A stretch of 64,000 nt of DNA from positions 216,572 to 280,571 of the forward strand of contig NZ_BDBC01000015.1 in assembly GCF_001612785.1 (NCBI RefSeq). Direction: 5' to 3'. Source of the stretch: Nocardia beijingensis NBRC 16342. Lineage in GTDB: Bacteria > Actinomycetota > Actinomycetes > Mycobacteriales > Mycobacteriaceae. Below, piece by piece: positions 9,030 through 17,981 of this stretch (positions within the stretch are counted from its first letter, which is position 1; each line of letters begins with the position of its first letter). The notes below the pieces were generated by a model. That model did not search any database and was not told the origin of the DNA. It worked only from the letters and a program-made list of their open reading frames with translations. The translations under genes were made by a program, and so were the position numbers.

Positions 9030-10231
9030 CGGGGCAGCAGCAACGGGCTGACGAGGATCAGCAGGCCTGCGACGGTGACAGCCGTGCGCGGGCTGGTCGC
9101 GCCTGCGAGCAGCCCGCCGAGCGCGCTCAGCACGGCGATAGCGGCGCTGCTGCTGATCGACCAAGCCGCCAGGGTGCGGGCGACGCGGTTCTCGGGGGTG
9201 TGCTCGAGTCGATAGGTGGCCAGTACCGGGTTGTACAGGCTCATGCTGATGATGATCGCGAGTTCGACAGCGATCACCGTCACGAGGCCGACGACACCGG
9301 GCTGGACGAACGCGAGGCCGATCAGCCAGATCGCGCGCAGCGTGCCGACGGTACGAAGAACCCGGCGCCTGCCGTACCGCCGCACGACACGACCGGCGAG
9401 GCGTGAGCCGATCAACCCGCCGACGCAAGGGGCGGCGAACGCAAGGCAGTACTGCCAGGGTGGGAATCCGAGCTCGCGCAGCAGCAGTACGGCCAGCAGC
9501 GGCTCGGTGGCCATGATCAATCCGCCGACGAGCAACTGGTTGAGGTAGAGCGCGCGCAGGCCGGGATGCCCCAGGATGTGCCGCCAGCCGTCGAGCAGCT
9601 CACCGGCCAGGACCGGACGGTCGCCGGTCCGCTGCGGGGATGCCTCCCGGCCGCGAATCGCCGTGACCGCCAGCGCGGAGCACAGGTAGCTCAGCGCGTC
9701 GGCCACCACGGTGGTGACCGGCCCGAACAGGCCGATCGCCGCACCGCCCAGCGGCGGCCCGACGGCGATGGAACTCCACGTGGTCGACTCGAACCGCGCG
9801 TTGGCCGCGAGGAGGTCCTCCGGCCGCACGATGGCTTTGAGGTAGGCGCCGCTCGCCGCGTTGAAAGCGATCTTGGCCGCGGCGACCACCGCCGAGACGA
9901 CCAGCAGTTGGACGAAACCGAGCCTGCCGAAGGCGTAGGCGACCGGGATCGTCGTCATGACCGCGAACCGGATCAGGTCCATCGCGATCAGCACCGGTCG
10001 CTTGCGGCGAAACTCCACCCACGGCCCGAGCGGCAACGCGATCAGCGCGCCCACCGCAGGCCCCACCGCAGATAGCGCCGACACCTGCGCCGGACTCGCG
10101 TGCAACACCAGCACGGCGATCAGCGGCAGAGCGCCGAAACCCAGCCCGGAGCCGTAGGCGCTGACCGCGTAGGCCGTCCACAGCCAGCCGAATCGCCGAC
10201 CCAGGTTTCGTCCGGCCACCAAGCTCTGCAC
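8942..10231 (-). CDS. MFS transporter, drug/siderophore-exporter type
   Basis: A 429-residue major facilitator protein with about 12 hydrophobic segments and the loop 2-3 signature in the form WVEFRRKRPVLIAMD. The family layout (ALPLIAVLVLHASPAQVSALSA at the N-terminus, a central cytoplasmic loop near RGREASPQRTGDRP, then a second six-helix half) is that of the EntS/MFS_3 efflux group. The substrate is unknown. The first possible start is the GTG at 10231, but it abuts its GGGAGG; TTG (10222) or GTG (10219), 8-11 nt after that ribosome site, are good alternatives that remove only three or four residues. The gene is divergent from a LysR regulator with a palindrome between them, so it is probably the regulator's target. 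The polar C-terminal tail lies in a duplicated 129-bp segment. Confidence 0.88.
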   Translation of the reverse strand: MQSLVAGRNLGRRFGWLWTAYAVSAYGSGLGFGALPLIAVLVLHASPAQVSALSAVGPAVGALIALPLGPWVEFRRKRPVLIAMDLIRFAVMTTIPVAYAFGRLGFVQLLVVSAVVAAAKIAFNAASGAYLKAIVRPEDLLAANARFESTTWSSIAVGPPLGGAAIGLFGPVTTVVADALSYLCSALAVTAIRGREASPQRTGDRPVLAGELLDGWRHILGHPGLRALYLNQLLVGGLIMATEPLLAVLLLRELGFPPWQYCLAFAAPCVGGLIGSRLAGRVVRRYGRRRVLRTVGTLRAIWLIGLAFVQPGVVGLVTVIAVELAIIISMSLYNPVLATYRLEHTPENRVARTLAAWSISSSAAIAVLSALGGLLAGATSPRTAVTVAGLLILVSPLLLPRREDAAPAPGPPAATDRASAHLRRDPSHR

Positions 10232-10317
10232 CTCCCGCTTCGGACAACTCGCCGTTGACCGCCGTGATCAAAGCAAGGCCGCGGAGGCGGAATCAAACAA
10301 CCGATCCGTCGGCGAGC

Positions 10318-10334
10318 CACAACGAATCGTTGTG
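10318..10334. promoter_or_regulatory. palindromic operator between MFS and LysR genes
   Basis: CACAACGAATCGTTGTG is a perfect 8-bp inverted repeat around one central base, size and place typical of a LysR-type recognition site. It lies just before the putative -10 of the LysR gene (TAGGGT, 10339-10344), so binding there could both repress the regulator and control the divergent transporter. Confidence 0.6.
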
Positions 10335-10350
10335 TGGCTAGGGTCTTCTT

Positions 10351-11310
10351 GTGGATCTCGACGCCGTGCGCACCTTCGTCGCCGCCGTTGACGCCGGTCA
10401 GTTCCAGGAAGCCGCCGCGGAACTCGCGATCACTCAGCAGGCGGTCTCCAAGCGCATCGCGTCGCTGGAGAAAGACCTCGGGGTGCGTCTGTTCGCCCGC
10501 ACGGCTCGCGGCGCCCAGCTCACGATCGACGGTCAGGCCTTCCTGCCGCACGCCCGTGAGCTGCTCCGGGTTGCCGAGCGCGCCGACGCCTCCGTGCGCC
10601 CGGGGCGGCGCGTGCTCCGGGTCGATGTCGTCGCCCGGCGGGTCGTGACAAGCGTGCTCCTCCAGGACTTCCACCGCACGCGTCCCGGCATCGAGCTGGA
10701 CGTCGTCACGCTGGAAGCCGATCTCGACGCGGCGATCGCCGCTGTCGAAGCGGGAACGATCGATGCCACCTTTCACGCCGTCCCCCCGCGGCAGCGTCTG
10801 CCCAGGGCGATCAGCACTGCCCGGGTGATCGACGAGCCGCACCAGTTGCTCGTCGGCCCTCGCCACCCACTCGCCAACGCCCCGGCGGTCACACCTCGGC
10901 AGCTGGCCGGGCACCGAATCCGGATGCCGGGCCTCCCGGTCCGTGGCGAGGTGGCCGACTACTACGCCGAATTCGCGGCCACCTTCGGGTTCACCATCGA
11001 CATACTCGGCCCGGTCTTCGCGAAAGAGGCGCTGCTCGACGAGATCGCCGACGCGTCGGACCTGGCGACCCTGGTCGGCGAAGGCTCGCGGTATCTCTGG
11101 CCGGACCGCTACGACCTGCGGCGGATTCCGGTGCGTCATCCGACACCGGTCTACCCGATGTCGATGATCTGGCGCGGCGACAATCCGCATCCCGCGCTGG
11201 CCGAACTTCGCGCCTACCTCGAGTCGAGGCGAGCGCACGCACCCGCCGACGAGGTCTGGGTACCAACATGGGCGCAGCGCGTCCCGCCCACCACGCGGGC
11301 GTCCAGCTGA
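10351..11310 (+). CDS. LysR-family transcriptional regulator
   Basis: A 319-residue DNA-binding regulator. Residues 1-60 are the winged helix-turn-helix of LysR proteins (AVRTFVAAVDAGQFQEAAAEL, then ITQQAVSKRIASLEKDLGVRLF). The remainder is the periplasmic-binding-protein-like effector domain, here with DFHRTRPGIELDVVTLEADL and a C-terminal lobe. The effector is not predictable. The GTG start has no Shine-Dalgarno but follows TAGGGT by 6 nt, suggesting a leaderless message. The head-to-head arrangement with an MFS exporter and a perfect palindrome between them points to control of that exporter and of itself. Confidence 0.93.
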   Translation: MDLDAVRTFVAAVDAGQFQEAAAELAITQQAVSKRIASLEKDLGVRLFARTARGAQLTIDGQAFLPHARELLRVAERADASVRPGRRVLRVDVVARRVVTSVLLQDFHRTRPGIELDVVTLEADLDAAIAAVEAGTIDATFHAVPPRQRLPRAISTARVIDEPHQLLVGPRHPLANAPAVTPRQLAGHRIRMPGLPVRGEVADYYAEFAATFGFTIDILGPVFAKEALLDEIADASDLATLVGEGSRYLWPDRYDLRRIPVRHPTPVYPMSMIWRGDNPHPALAELRAYLESRRAHAPADEVWVPTWAQRVPPTTRASS

Positions 11311-11433
11311 TCGATGCCCCGATCCGGCGCGGTGAGCCCCATGCACGGCTCCCGAGAGCTCACCACACCGTCCGGCGGGAAATAGCGCCGGTTCCGCGAC
11401 CATCGAACACCGGCGCGGACCCGGCCGAAGGAA

Positions 11434-12972
11434 TCATCCACGCGCACGGCGCAACCGGAACGCCACCACCGCCGCGAGCAACAGAATCGAGGTGGTGCCG
11501 ACGGCCGCGAAGTGGATACCGGAGACGAAGGACTCGTGCACCGAGGCGAGGAACGCGCGCCCGGCGGCCTCCGGCAGTTCGCGCGCGAAAGCGGTGGCCG
11601 CGCCGAGCGATTCCGAGGCCGACTCCATCCGGTCGCCGGGCACGTGCGTCGGGTCGATGCCGTTGCGGAAGATCGCCATGACCACGCTGCCGAGGATCGC
11701 GACTCCCAGCGCGACACCGGTCTCGTACGCGGTCTCGGAGACCGCGGCGGCCGCGCCCGCGCGCTCCGGTGGCGCCGAGCCGACCACCAGATCCGACGAC
11801 ACGGTCAGCGCGACGCCGACACCAGCGCCGATGAGCAGGAACCCGAGCACGAACGGTGTCGTGCTGGTGGTCGCGTCGGGGCCGAGCAGGCCGAACAGCG
11901 CCGCGCCCGCCGCCGCCGTGATCAGCGCGCCGCCGAGCACCGTGCCCGGCCGCAGTCGCCGCACCAGCCAGGCCGCGGCGAGCGAGGCGATCATCCCGGC
12001 CGACAGACCGGGCAGCAGCAGCAATCCCGCCTGCAGCGGGGAGCGTCCCAGCACCAGCTGGAGGTACTGCGAGCCGAAGAACAGCACACCGGCCAGCGCG
12101 AACACCGCGAGCAGATTGGTCAGCACCGCCGTACGGAACTTCGGCAGCGCGAACAACGCCAGATCAAGCATCGGCTGCGCCAGTCGTCGCTGCCTGCGCA
12201 CGAACCACACGCCGGCCAGCAGACCGAGTCCGCCGAGCACCGCGACCCGCACGCTCGGACCGTGCGCGGCGAATTCCTTCACCGCGTACACCACCGGCAC
12301 CAGCGCGAGCATCGACAACACGGCGCTGAGCAGGTCGAAGCGACCGGGCCGCGGATCACGCGACTCCGGGATCAGCACCGGACCCAGCCCGATCAGCACC
12401 AGCATGACCGGCACGTTCACCAGGAAGACCGAACCCCACCAATAGTGCTCCAGCAGCCAGCCGCCCAGCAGCGGTCCCGCCGCGGCGCCACCGCCCGCCA
12501 TCGCGCTCCATACCGCGATCGCGACGGTTCGCTGCCGCGGATCGAGGAACATCGACCTGATCAACGCCAGCGTGGCCGGCATCAACGTCGCGCCGGCGAC
12601 ACCTTGCAGCACCCGCGCCGCGATGAGCATCTCCGGAGTGAAGGCCCACGCCGCGAGCATCGAGGCGGCGCCGAATCCGGCCGCACCGAGCAACAGCAGT
12701 CTGCGCCGCCCGATCCGGTCGCCCAGATTGCCCATGACGACGAGCAGTCCGGCGAGCACGAACGAGTAGACGTCGATGATCCACAGCAGCTGCGGCGTGG
12801 TGGGCGCGAGATCGGCGCTGATCGCGGGCACGGCCAGGTCGAGCACCGTCGCGTCGACGGCCAGCAGCAGCAGGGCCAGCGCCAGCACGGACAACCCCAC
12901 CCATTCGCGTGCGCCCGCACGAGGCGGGGCGTTGCTCGATAGGCCGGTGGGCTGGGTGGTCTGGGGGGTCAT
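11434..12972 (-). CDS. DHA2-family (14-TM) MFS multidrug exporter
   Basis: Proton-antiport drug exporter of the EmrB/QacA type, 512 residues with about 14 membrane helices. Motifs seen: LAVDATVLDLAVPAISADL in helix 1, GNLGDRIGRRRLLLLGAAGF (motif A) after helix 2, ARVLQGVAGATLMPATLAL in helix 4, and GPLLGGWLLEHYWWGSVFLV (motif C of the 14-TM group). The open frame extends upstream past the operators to 13569, but the ATG at 12972 begins the conserved protein and leaves the promoter free. The gene is divergent from a TetR repressor with two operators between them, the classic layout of a substrate-inducible efflux pump. Which drug it exports cannot be told. Confidence 0.92.
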   Translation of the reverse strand: MTPQTTQPTGLSSNAPPRAGAREWVGLSVLALALLLLAVDATVLDLAVPAISADLAPTTPQLLWIIDVYSFVLAGLLVVMGNLGDRIGRRRLLLLGAAGFGAASMLAAWAFTPEMLIAARVLQGVAGATLMPATLALIRSMFLDPRQRTVAIAVWSAMAGGGAAAGPLLGGWLLEHYWWGSVFLVNVPVMLVLIGLGPVLIPESRDPRPGRFDLLSAVLSMLALVPVVYAVKEFAAHGPSVRVAVLGGLGLLAGVWFVRRQRRLAQPMLDLALFALPKFRTAVLTNLLAVFALAGVLFFGSQYLQLVLGRSPLQAGLLLLPGLSAGMIASLAAAWLVRRLRPGTVLGGALITAAAGAALFGLLGPDATTSTTPFVLGFLLIGAGVGVALTVSSDLVVGSAPPERAGAAAAVSETAYETGVALGVAILGSVVMAIFRNGIDPTHVPGDRMESASESLGAATAFARELPEAAGRAFLASVHESFVSGIHFAAVGTTSILLLAAVVAFRLRRARG

Positions 12973-13002
12973 GACTTTCTCGACTTCCGTCGTCTTTTTC
13001 TT

Positions 13003-13044
13003 ACCGTCCAGACGGTATAGTACTGACATAACCGTCCGGACGGT
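13003..13044. promoter_or_regulatory. two TetR operators in the exporter/TetR divergent promoter
   Basis: ACCGTCCAGACGGT (13003-13016) and ACCGTCCGGACGGT (13031-13044) are near-identical 14-bp palindromes whose starts are 28 bp apart. The second ends where the -10 of the TetR gene begins (TATAGT, 13044-13049); the first overlaps the exporter promoter region on the other strand. A TetR dimer on each would shut both genes. Confidence 0.85.
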
Positions 13045-13056
13045 ATAGTTCTGTGG

Positions 13057-13596
13057 GTGACGGCTGACACCCGCGACCGCATCCTGGACGCGCTCGAGAC
13101 CTTGCTCCTGGAAAAAGGCATGTCCCAGGTCACCTTGGAGAACGTCGCGGCCACCGCGGGCGTCTCCAAAGGCGGCTTGCTCTATCACTTCAAGAGCAAG
13201 GACGCGCTGCTCGCGGGCCTGGTCCGCAGGCTGGCCGACCGGGCAGGCCAGCAGTTGGACAGCGCGGTCGCCAAGGGCGGCTCGGTAGCCGAGTGGTACC
13301 TGCAGACGCCGAACCCGGCCGACAAGGCGGAAGCGGTAGAACTCGAGCTCTACCGGTCGATGCTCGCGACCATGCGCACCATCGACGCCACCCCGGAGCC
13401 GGGCGAGGTGCAGCGGGCGCTGGCCGACATGATGACTTCCTGGTCGGACGGTCTGGACGAGGAGGTCGCCGACCCGGTGCAGGCCGACCTCATCCGGTTG
13501 GTCGGCGACGGGGTCTACCTGCGCGCGCTGCTCGGCCTGCCGCCCATCGATCCGGTTCGCTACCGGCACGTGGTGGACCGCTTACTGCGGCGCTGA
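13057..13596 (+). CDS. TetR-family repressor
   Basis: A 179-residue regulator. Residues 4-50 form the TetR helix-turn-helix (RDRILDALETLLLEKGMSQV, then LENVAATAGVSKGGLLYHFK with the usual LYHFKSKDALL end). The remaining helices are the ligand and dimer domain (TetR_C type, with VADPVQADLIRLVGDGVYLR near the end). The GTG start is 7 nt after TATAGT, so the message is probably leaderless. Two perfect operators overlap its promoter, implying autorepression together with control of the divergent DHA2 exporter. Confidence 0.93.
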   Translation: MTADTRDRILDALETLLLEKGMSQVTLENVAATAGVSKGGLLYHFKSKDALLAGLVRRLADRAGQQLDSAVAKGGSVAEWYLQTPNPADKAEAVELELYRSMLATMRTIDATPEPGEVQRALADMMTSWSDGLDEEVADPVQADLIRLVGDGVYLRALLGLPPIDPVRYRHVVDRLLRR

Positions 13597-13612
13597 CGGC
13601 TAGACTCGGCCC

Positions 13613-14485
13613 GTGCTGCCAGCCGCCGAACCGGCCGGCGCCGTCGGGGCGGGAACAGATCCGGTACCGGGGTCTCCTGGAGCGACGGTGCCGATCCGCC
13701 CGCTGAGTTTCCGCGAACTGCTCGATGTGCCGTTCGCGCTGATCCAGGCGAACATCCGCGCCCTGGCCGGGTTGAGCGTGCCGGGTTTGCTGCTCGCCGA
13801 GACCGTTGTCGTCGCGGTGACCGCGGGCGGCTCCGCGCTCACCGGCGGCTCCGACACCGGCACCGCGTGGTCGGCGATCCTGGCCACAGCGGCCTGCGCG
13901 TGGCTGCTGCGGTTCGTGTTACGCGGCACGACCGTGGCTCTCGGGCTCGCGACGGTCGGCGGCGCGCCGATCGACCGCAGGACCGCGCTACGCCGATTCG
14001 GCGCGACGCTCGGCCCGCTGCTGGTGTTCCAACTGCTGTTCACCATGGTCGGTGTCGGCGTGCTCGCGGTGAGCGGCCTTCCGATCGTGACGCTGCCGCT
14101 CGCCGGGATCTGGCTGGGCTGGCTGCGCGCCCGCCGCTGGGTCGCGGTGCCCGTGTTGTTCGTCGAGCGCACTTCGCACCGCGACGGCGTCGCCCGCGCC
14201 AAACTGCTCGCCGAGGGCGCGGAGTGGCCGACCACCGGGCTCTGGATCGTCCAGCGGGCGCTGTTCACGTTGCTGGCGGTCCCACTGCTGGCCATACCGC
14301 TGTTCGTCTCGGATTTCTCCGGCACCCACCGGTGGCCGGTACTCGTGCTGACCACATCGGCGGTCCTGCTGCTGACGGCATTCGGCGAAGTGGTCGAGGC
14401 TTCGTCACGCGTGGTCTGCTACGTCGACCGCCGCTGCCGCCGAGAGGGATTGGACATCCGCATTCCCCGGAGGGAGGCGCAATGA
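13613..14485 (+). CDS. conserved membrane protein, first gene of the DUF4129-MoxR-DUF58 operon
   Basis: A 290-residue protein of unknown function with about six hydrophobic segments (for example AGLSVPGLLLAETVVVAVTA, GPLLVFQLLFTMVGVGVLAV and WPVLVLTTSAVLLLTAFGEV). Its position ahead of DUF4129, MoxR and DUF58 genes corresponds to Rv3690 in the mycobacterial cluster. The GTG start is 6 nt after TAGACT (13601-13606), a probable leaderless promoter. Its stop overlaps the next ATG (ATGA), so the two are translationally coupled. It probably acts with the MoxR ATPase at the membrane; this is inferred from context only. Confidence 0.8.
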   Translation: MLPAAEPAGAVGAGTDPVPGSPGATVPIRPLSFRELLDVPFALIQANIRALAGLSVPGLLLAETVVVAVTAGGSALTGGSDTGTAWSAILATAACAWLLRFVLRGTTVALGLATVGGAPIDRRTALRRFGATLGPLLVFQLLFTMVGVGVLAVSGLPIVTLPLAGIWLGWLRARRWVAVPVLFVERTSHRDGVARAKLLAEGAEWPTTGLWIVQRALFTLLAVPLLAIPLFVSDFSGTHRWPVLVLTTSAVLLLTAFGEVVEASSRVVCYVDRRCRREGLDIRIPRREAQ

Positions 14486-15567
14486 GCGATCCCGCGACGC
14501 CAGGGCAGCGGCCGGCCGAGGTCGTGCTGTCCAAAGGTCCGCACACCACGAACGCCCCGGCGCCAGGCACCCCGCGGCTCGGCGCCGCCGCCGAACACCG
14601 CGCCGCAGCCGAAACCGCCGCGCGGCAGCGGGACTTCGATCGCGCCCTGCGGGAACGTTTCCGCGCCGTGCTGCGCGGCCTGGAGCAGGGCGGCGTGCTC
14701 GAGGTACGGCGGTCGCGCACCGCGCGGGAGACGGCCGACGACGTGACGACCGCGCTGCCGCTCGAGACCGCCACCGAGATCCAGCCCGCCGCACGCAGCT
14801 TCGACGAAGTGGTCTACGGCGGACGCCGCGCCACCGAGGACGAATACCGCAGGCTGGAGTACGCCGATCGGTTCTCCGCATCCGCTCCGCCGCCCGCACC
14901 GGAACCGGTGGAGATCGAGGCGGTGGAGCAGGCGCCGCGCGCCAGGCGCAGGCTGCCGCCGCTGCCGAACCTGCTGCGCGACCCGAAGTTCTGGGCGGCG
15001 CTCGCCGCGACGGCAGCGGTGTTGCTGCTGGTCTACGGCGCCCTGCAATCCTGCGGAGCCCCGGTCGCGCCGACCGCTCCGCCACCGCAACCGCCGCCGG
15101 ATCTGCCCGATGTCCCCCCGCCGGACCGCCCCGGCTTCGGGACGGGTGAGGACGCGATCTGGGACCGGCTGCCCGCGCCGGTCTTCTACGGCGGCGTGCA
15201 GTTCCTCATCGCCGCCGCGGCGGTGGTGTGGTGGCGTGCCCGCAGACGGGGCGCTCTGGTCCGCGAGCCGCGGCCGGTCGAGGTGGCCGCGAACGAACTG
15301 CTCGCGGGCCAAGCGGCGTTGTACCGCCGCTCGAAGGACCACGAGCACGTCGCGGGGAAGCTGCGGGCGGCGACGCTGCGCCGCGTTCGCGCACCGCTCG
15401 GCATCACCGCCGACACCCCGCCGGACCGGGTCGCCGCCGTGATCGCCGCGCGGATCGGGGCCGACCCCGGCCGGATCGGCGCCGCCCTGTTCGGCCCGGT
15501 GCCCGACCCGGCGACCCTCATGGTGGTCGCCGCTCAGCTCGAACGGATCGAATCGGAGATCGGATGA
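14482..15567 (+). CDS. DUF4129 membrane protein
   Basis: A 361-residue protein with a long charged N-terminal part, one membrane helix near residue 175 (FWAALAATAAVLLLVYGAL), a Pro-rich extracytoplasmic segment holding DLPDVPPPDRPGFG, a second helix (FYGGVQFLIAAAAVVWW), and a C-terminal cytoplasmic helical domain (VEVAANELLAGQAALYRRSK onward) that is the DUF4129 part. It corresponds to Rv3691. It starts four bases inside the preceding gene and has GGGAGG upstream. DUF4129 proteins are steady partners of MoxR/DUF58 pairs; their biochemical role is unknown. Confidence 0.8.
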   Translation: MSDPATPGQRPAEVVLSKGPHTTNAPAPGTPRLGAAAEHRAAAETAARQRDFDRALRERFRAVLRGLEQGGVLEVRRSRTARETADDVTTALPLETATEIQPAARSFDEVVYGGRRATEDEYRRLEYADRFSASAPPPAPEPVEIEAVEQAPRARRRLPPLPNLLRDPKFWAALAATAAVLLLVYGALQSCGAPVAPTAPPPQPPPDLPDVPPPDRPGFGTGEDAIWDRLPAPVFYGGVQFLIAAAAVVWWRARRRGALVREPRPVEVAANELLAGQAALYRRSKDHEHVAGKLRAATLRRVRAPLGITADTPPDRVAAVIAARIGADPGRIGAALFGPVPDPATLMVVAAQLERIESEIG

Positions 15568-15634
15568 GACGCCGTCGCGCGAGCATCGTCCGGCTCATGG
15601 CCTGCGGGAACGCCCGCGAACCACAGGAGAAGCG

Positions 15635-16612
15635 ATGACCAGCACCGAAACCACCCCGACGGCCGAGCAGGCCGGCGCCGCGTTCCACGCCCTGCGCGCC
15701 GAGATCGGCAAAGCGGTGGTCGGCAACGACAACGCGGTCATGTACCTGGTGCTCGCCCTGCTGTGCCGCGGCCACGTACTGCTCGAAGGCGTGCCAGGGG
15801 TGGCCAAGACGCTGCTGGTGCGGGCGCTGGCCACGGCGCTCGACCTCGAGCACGCGCGGGTGCAGTTCACCCCCGACCTGATGCCGGGCGACGTCACCGG
15901 GTCGCAGATCTACGATCCGCACTCCGCCGAGTTCACCTTCCGGCACGGTCCGGTGTTCACCAACCTGCTGCTCGCCGACGAGATCAACCGCACGCCGCCG
16001 AAGACCCAGTCGGCCCTGCTGGAGTCGATGGAGGAACGCCAGGTCTCGGTGGACGGAAAGCCGCGGCCGCTGCCCGATCCGTTCGTCGTCGTCGCCACCC
16101 AGAACCCCATCGAGCAGGAGGGCACCTATCCGCTGCCGGAAGCGCAGCTGGACCGGTTCCTGTTCAAGGTGGACATCCACCTCCCCGGCCGCGACGACGA
16201 GTTCCGCATCCTGCAACGCCATGCCGCGGGCTTCGACCCGCGCGACCTCACCGCCGCTGGACTGCGCCCGGTGGCGGGGCCCGCGCACATCGCCGCCGCG
16301 CGCGCCGCGATCGCGCAGACCACGATCAGCCCCGAGGTGCTCGCCTACACCGTCGACGTGTGCCGGGCCACCCGCACCTCGCCCGCCGTGCAGCACGGCG
16401 CGTCGACCCGTGGCGCGACCGCGCTGATGGCGGCCGCCCGCGCGTTCGCCTGGCTCAACGGACGCGGGTTCGTCACCCCCGACGATGTGAAAGCTGTCGC
16501 CGTCGCCGTGCTGCGGCACCGCCTGCACCTGCGTCCCGAAGCCGAACTGGACGGCGTGACCACCGAGGGCGTGCTGTCGTCGCTGCTGCTCGCGGTTCCG
16601 GTCCCGGTGTAG
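15635..16612 (+). CDS. MoxR-family AAA+ ATPase
   Basis: A 325-residue AAA+ chaperone-like ATPase. Walker A is GVPGVAKT at residues 52-59 and Walker B is LLADEINR near 112-119, followed by PPKTQSALLESMEERQV and the sensor-1 stretch ATQNPIEQEGTYPLPEAQLDRF, all hallmarks of the MoxR branch. The C-terminal lid contains the helix SPAVQHGASTRGA. The protein probably assists assembly or activation of a partner with a VWA-like fold, usually the DUF58 protein encoded 3 bp downstream. It corresponds to moxR2/Rv3692. Start at ATG with AGGAGA 5 nt upstream. Confidence 0.95.
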   Translation: MTSTETTPTAEQAGAAFHALRAEIGKAVVGNDNAVMYLVLALLCRGHVLLEGVPGVAKTLLVRALATALDLEHARVQFTPDLMPGDVTGSQIYDPHSAEFTFRHGPVFTNLLLADEINRTPPKTQSALLESMEERQVSVDGKPRPLPDPFVVVATQNPIEQEGTYPLPEAQLDRFLFKVDIHLPGRDDEFRILQRHAAGFDPRDLTAAGLRPVAGPAHIAAARAAIAQTTISPEVLAYTVDVCRATRTSPAVQHGASTRGATALMAAARAFAWLNGRGFVTPDDVKAVAVAVLRHRLHLRPEAELDGVTTEGVLSSLLLAVPVPV

Positions 16613-16615
16613 CCG

Positions 16616-17911
16616 ATGGTCGTCACCGGTCGGCTGGCCGCCGCGGCAGGCGTTGCGGCCCTGTTCGTCACCCTGGTCCTGCCGTCCGTGCTCGGCGTGG
16701 TGCTGGTGACCTGTGTCCTGGCCGCCGGGCTGCTCATCGATCTGGGCGCCGTGGGGCGCGCGCGGGACCTGGCGCTTTCCCGCGAAGCACTGACCACGGT
16801 GCGGCTCGGGCGCTCCGTCGAGGTGGAACTCGTCGCGGTCAACACCGGGGCGCGCCGACTGCGCGGGACGGTATGGGACGACTGGCCCGGCAGCGCACGC
16901 GCCGAGAACCGCGCGCACGACCTGGATCTCCCCCCTGGCACCAAGGTCCGTCTCCGCACCACGCTCACGCCCACCTACCGCGGCGACCGGGTCGCGGGCC
17001 GGGTCACGGTGCGGCTGATCGGCCCGCTCGGACTGGCGGGCAGGCAGACGAGACGAGACGTGCCGGCCCGGGTGCGGGCGCTGCCCGCGTTCCGCGCGGA
17101 ACGGCTGCTGCGGTCCAAAGTCAAGAGGTTGCAGCATCTCGACGGCCGCAATCTGGCCGACCTGCGTGGTCAGGGCACCGAATTCGACTCCTTCCGCGAA
17201 TACGTCGCCGGGGACGACGTGCGCGCCATCGACTGGCGCGCCACCGCCCGCGCCACCGACGTCCTGGTCCGCACCTGGCGTCCGGAGCGCAACCGGCACG
17301 TGCTGATGCTGCTCGACACCGGCCGGGTGAGTGCGGGGCGGGTCGGGGACGGTACGCGCCTGGACGCGAGCATCGAGGCCGCCCTGCTGCTCGGCGGACT
17401 GGCCGCCGCCGCGGGCGACTCGGTCGACCTGCTCGCCTACGACCGCCGAGCGCGCGCCGAGGTGCGCGGTGCGGGCGGAAGAGGTTTACAGGCGAAGCTG
17501 CTGCACGCGATGGCCGGAATCACTCCCGCTCTCGTCGACACCGACAGCGCCGGACTGGTGCGGGCGGCCGTTCAGCGCGCCCGCAGGCGCAGCCTGGTGG
17601 TCTGGTTCACCAGCCTCGACGGCGCCGCCGTGGAGGAGAACCTGCTGCCCGTGCTGCCGGTCCTGGCGCAACGGCACCGCGTGCTCATCGTCTCGGTGAC
17701 CGATCCGGATGTCGCCGCGGCGGCCACCCGGCGCGAGGCCCTGAACGACCTCTACGCCGCGGCCGCCGCCGAATCCGTGCTCGCCGAACGCGCACTGGTC
17801 CAGGAATCGCTGCGCCGCACCGGGATCGCGGTGGTCGCGGCGTCTCCGGAACGACTGCCGGAGGCTCTGGCGGACGAATACCTGGAACTGAAGCGATCCG
17901 GAACCCTCTGA
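16616..17911 (+). CDS. DUF58 domain protein (VWA-like partner of MoxR)
   Basis: A 431-residue protein with two N-terminal membrane helices (about 5-42), an extracytoplasmic-like beta domain, the DUF58 core motif EFDSFREYVAGDDVRAIDWR near 185-204, and a C-terminal half resembling a von Willebrand A fold (HVLMLLDTGRVSAG with an Asp where the metal site begins). The gene follows moxR by 3 bp and corresponds to Rv3693. DUF58 proteins are regular clients or partners of MoxR ATPases; the substrate is unknown. Confidence 0.92.
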   Translation: MVVTGRLAAAAGVAALFVTLVLPSVLGVVLVTCVLAAGLLIDLGAVGRARDLALSREALTTVRLGRSVEVELVAVNTGARRLRGTVWDDWPGSARAENRAHDLDLPPGTKVRLRTTLTPTYRGDRVAGRVTVRLIGPLGLAGRQTRRDVPARVRALPAFRAERLLRSKVKRLQHLDGRNLADLRGQGTEFDSFREYVAGDDVRAIDWRATARATDVLVRTWRPERNRHVLMLLDTGRVSAGRVGDGTRLDASIEAALLLGGLAAAAGDSVDLLAYDRRARAEVRGAGGRGLQAKLLHAMAGITPALVDTDSAGLVRAAVQRARRRSLVVWFTSLDGAAVEENLLPVLPVLAQRHRVLIVSVTDPDVAAAATRREALNDLYAAAAAESVLAERALVQESLRRTGIAVVAASPERLPEALADEYLELKRSGTL

Positions 17912-17981
17912 GTCCTACCCGCCGCGCCGCGCTCTCGTCGAAGAGCGTCCTCGCGCGCCCGCCGAGGAGGATCATGACCCC

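Noticed and set aside
12973..13569. Extension of the DHA2 exporter frame across the TetR gene
   Set aside because: It would run antisense through the TetR gene and both operators; the transporter begins at 12972.
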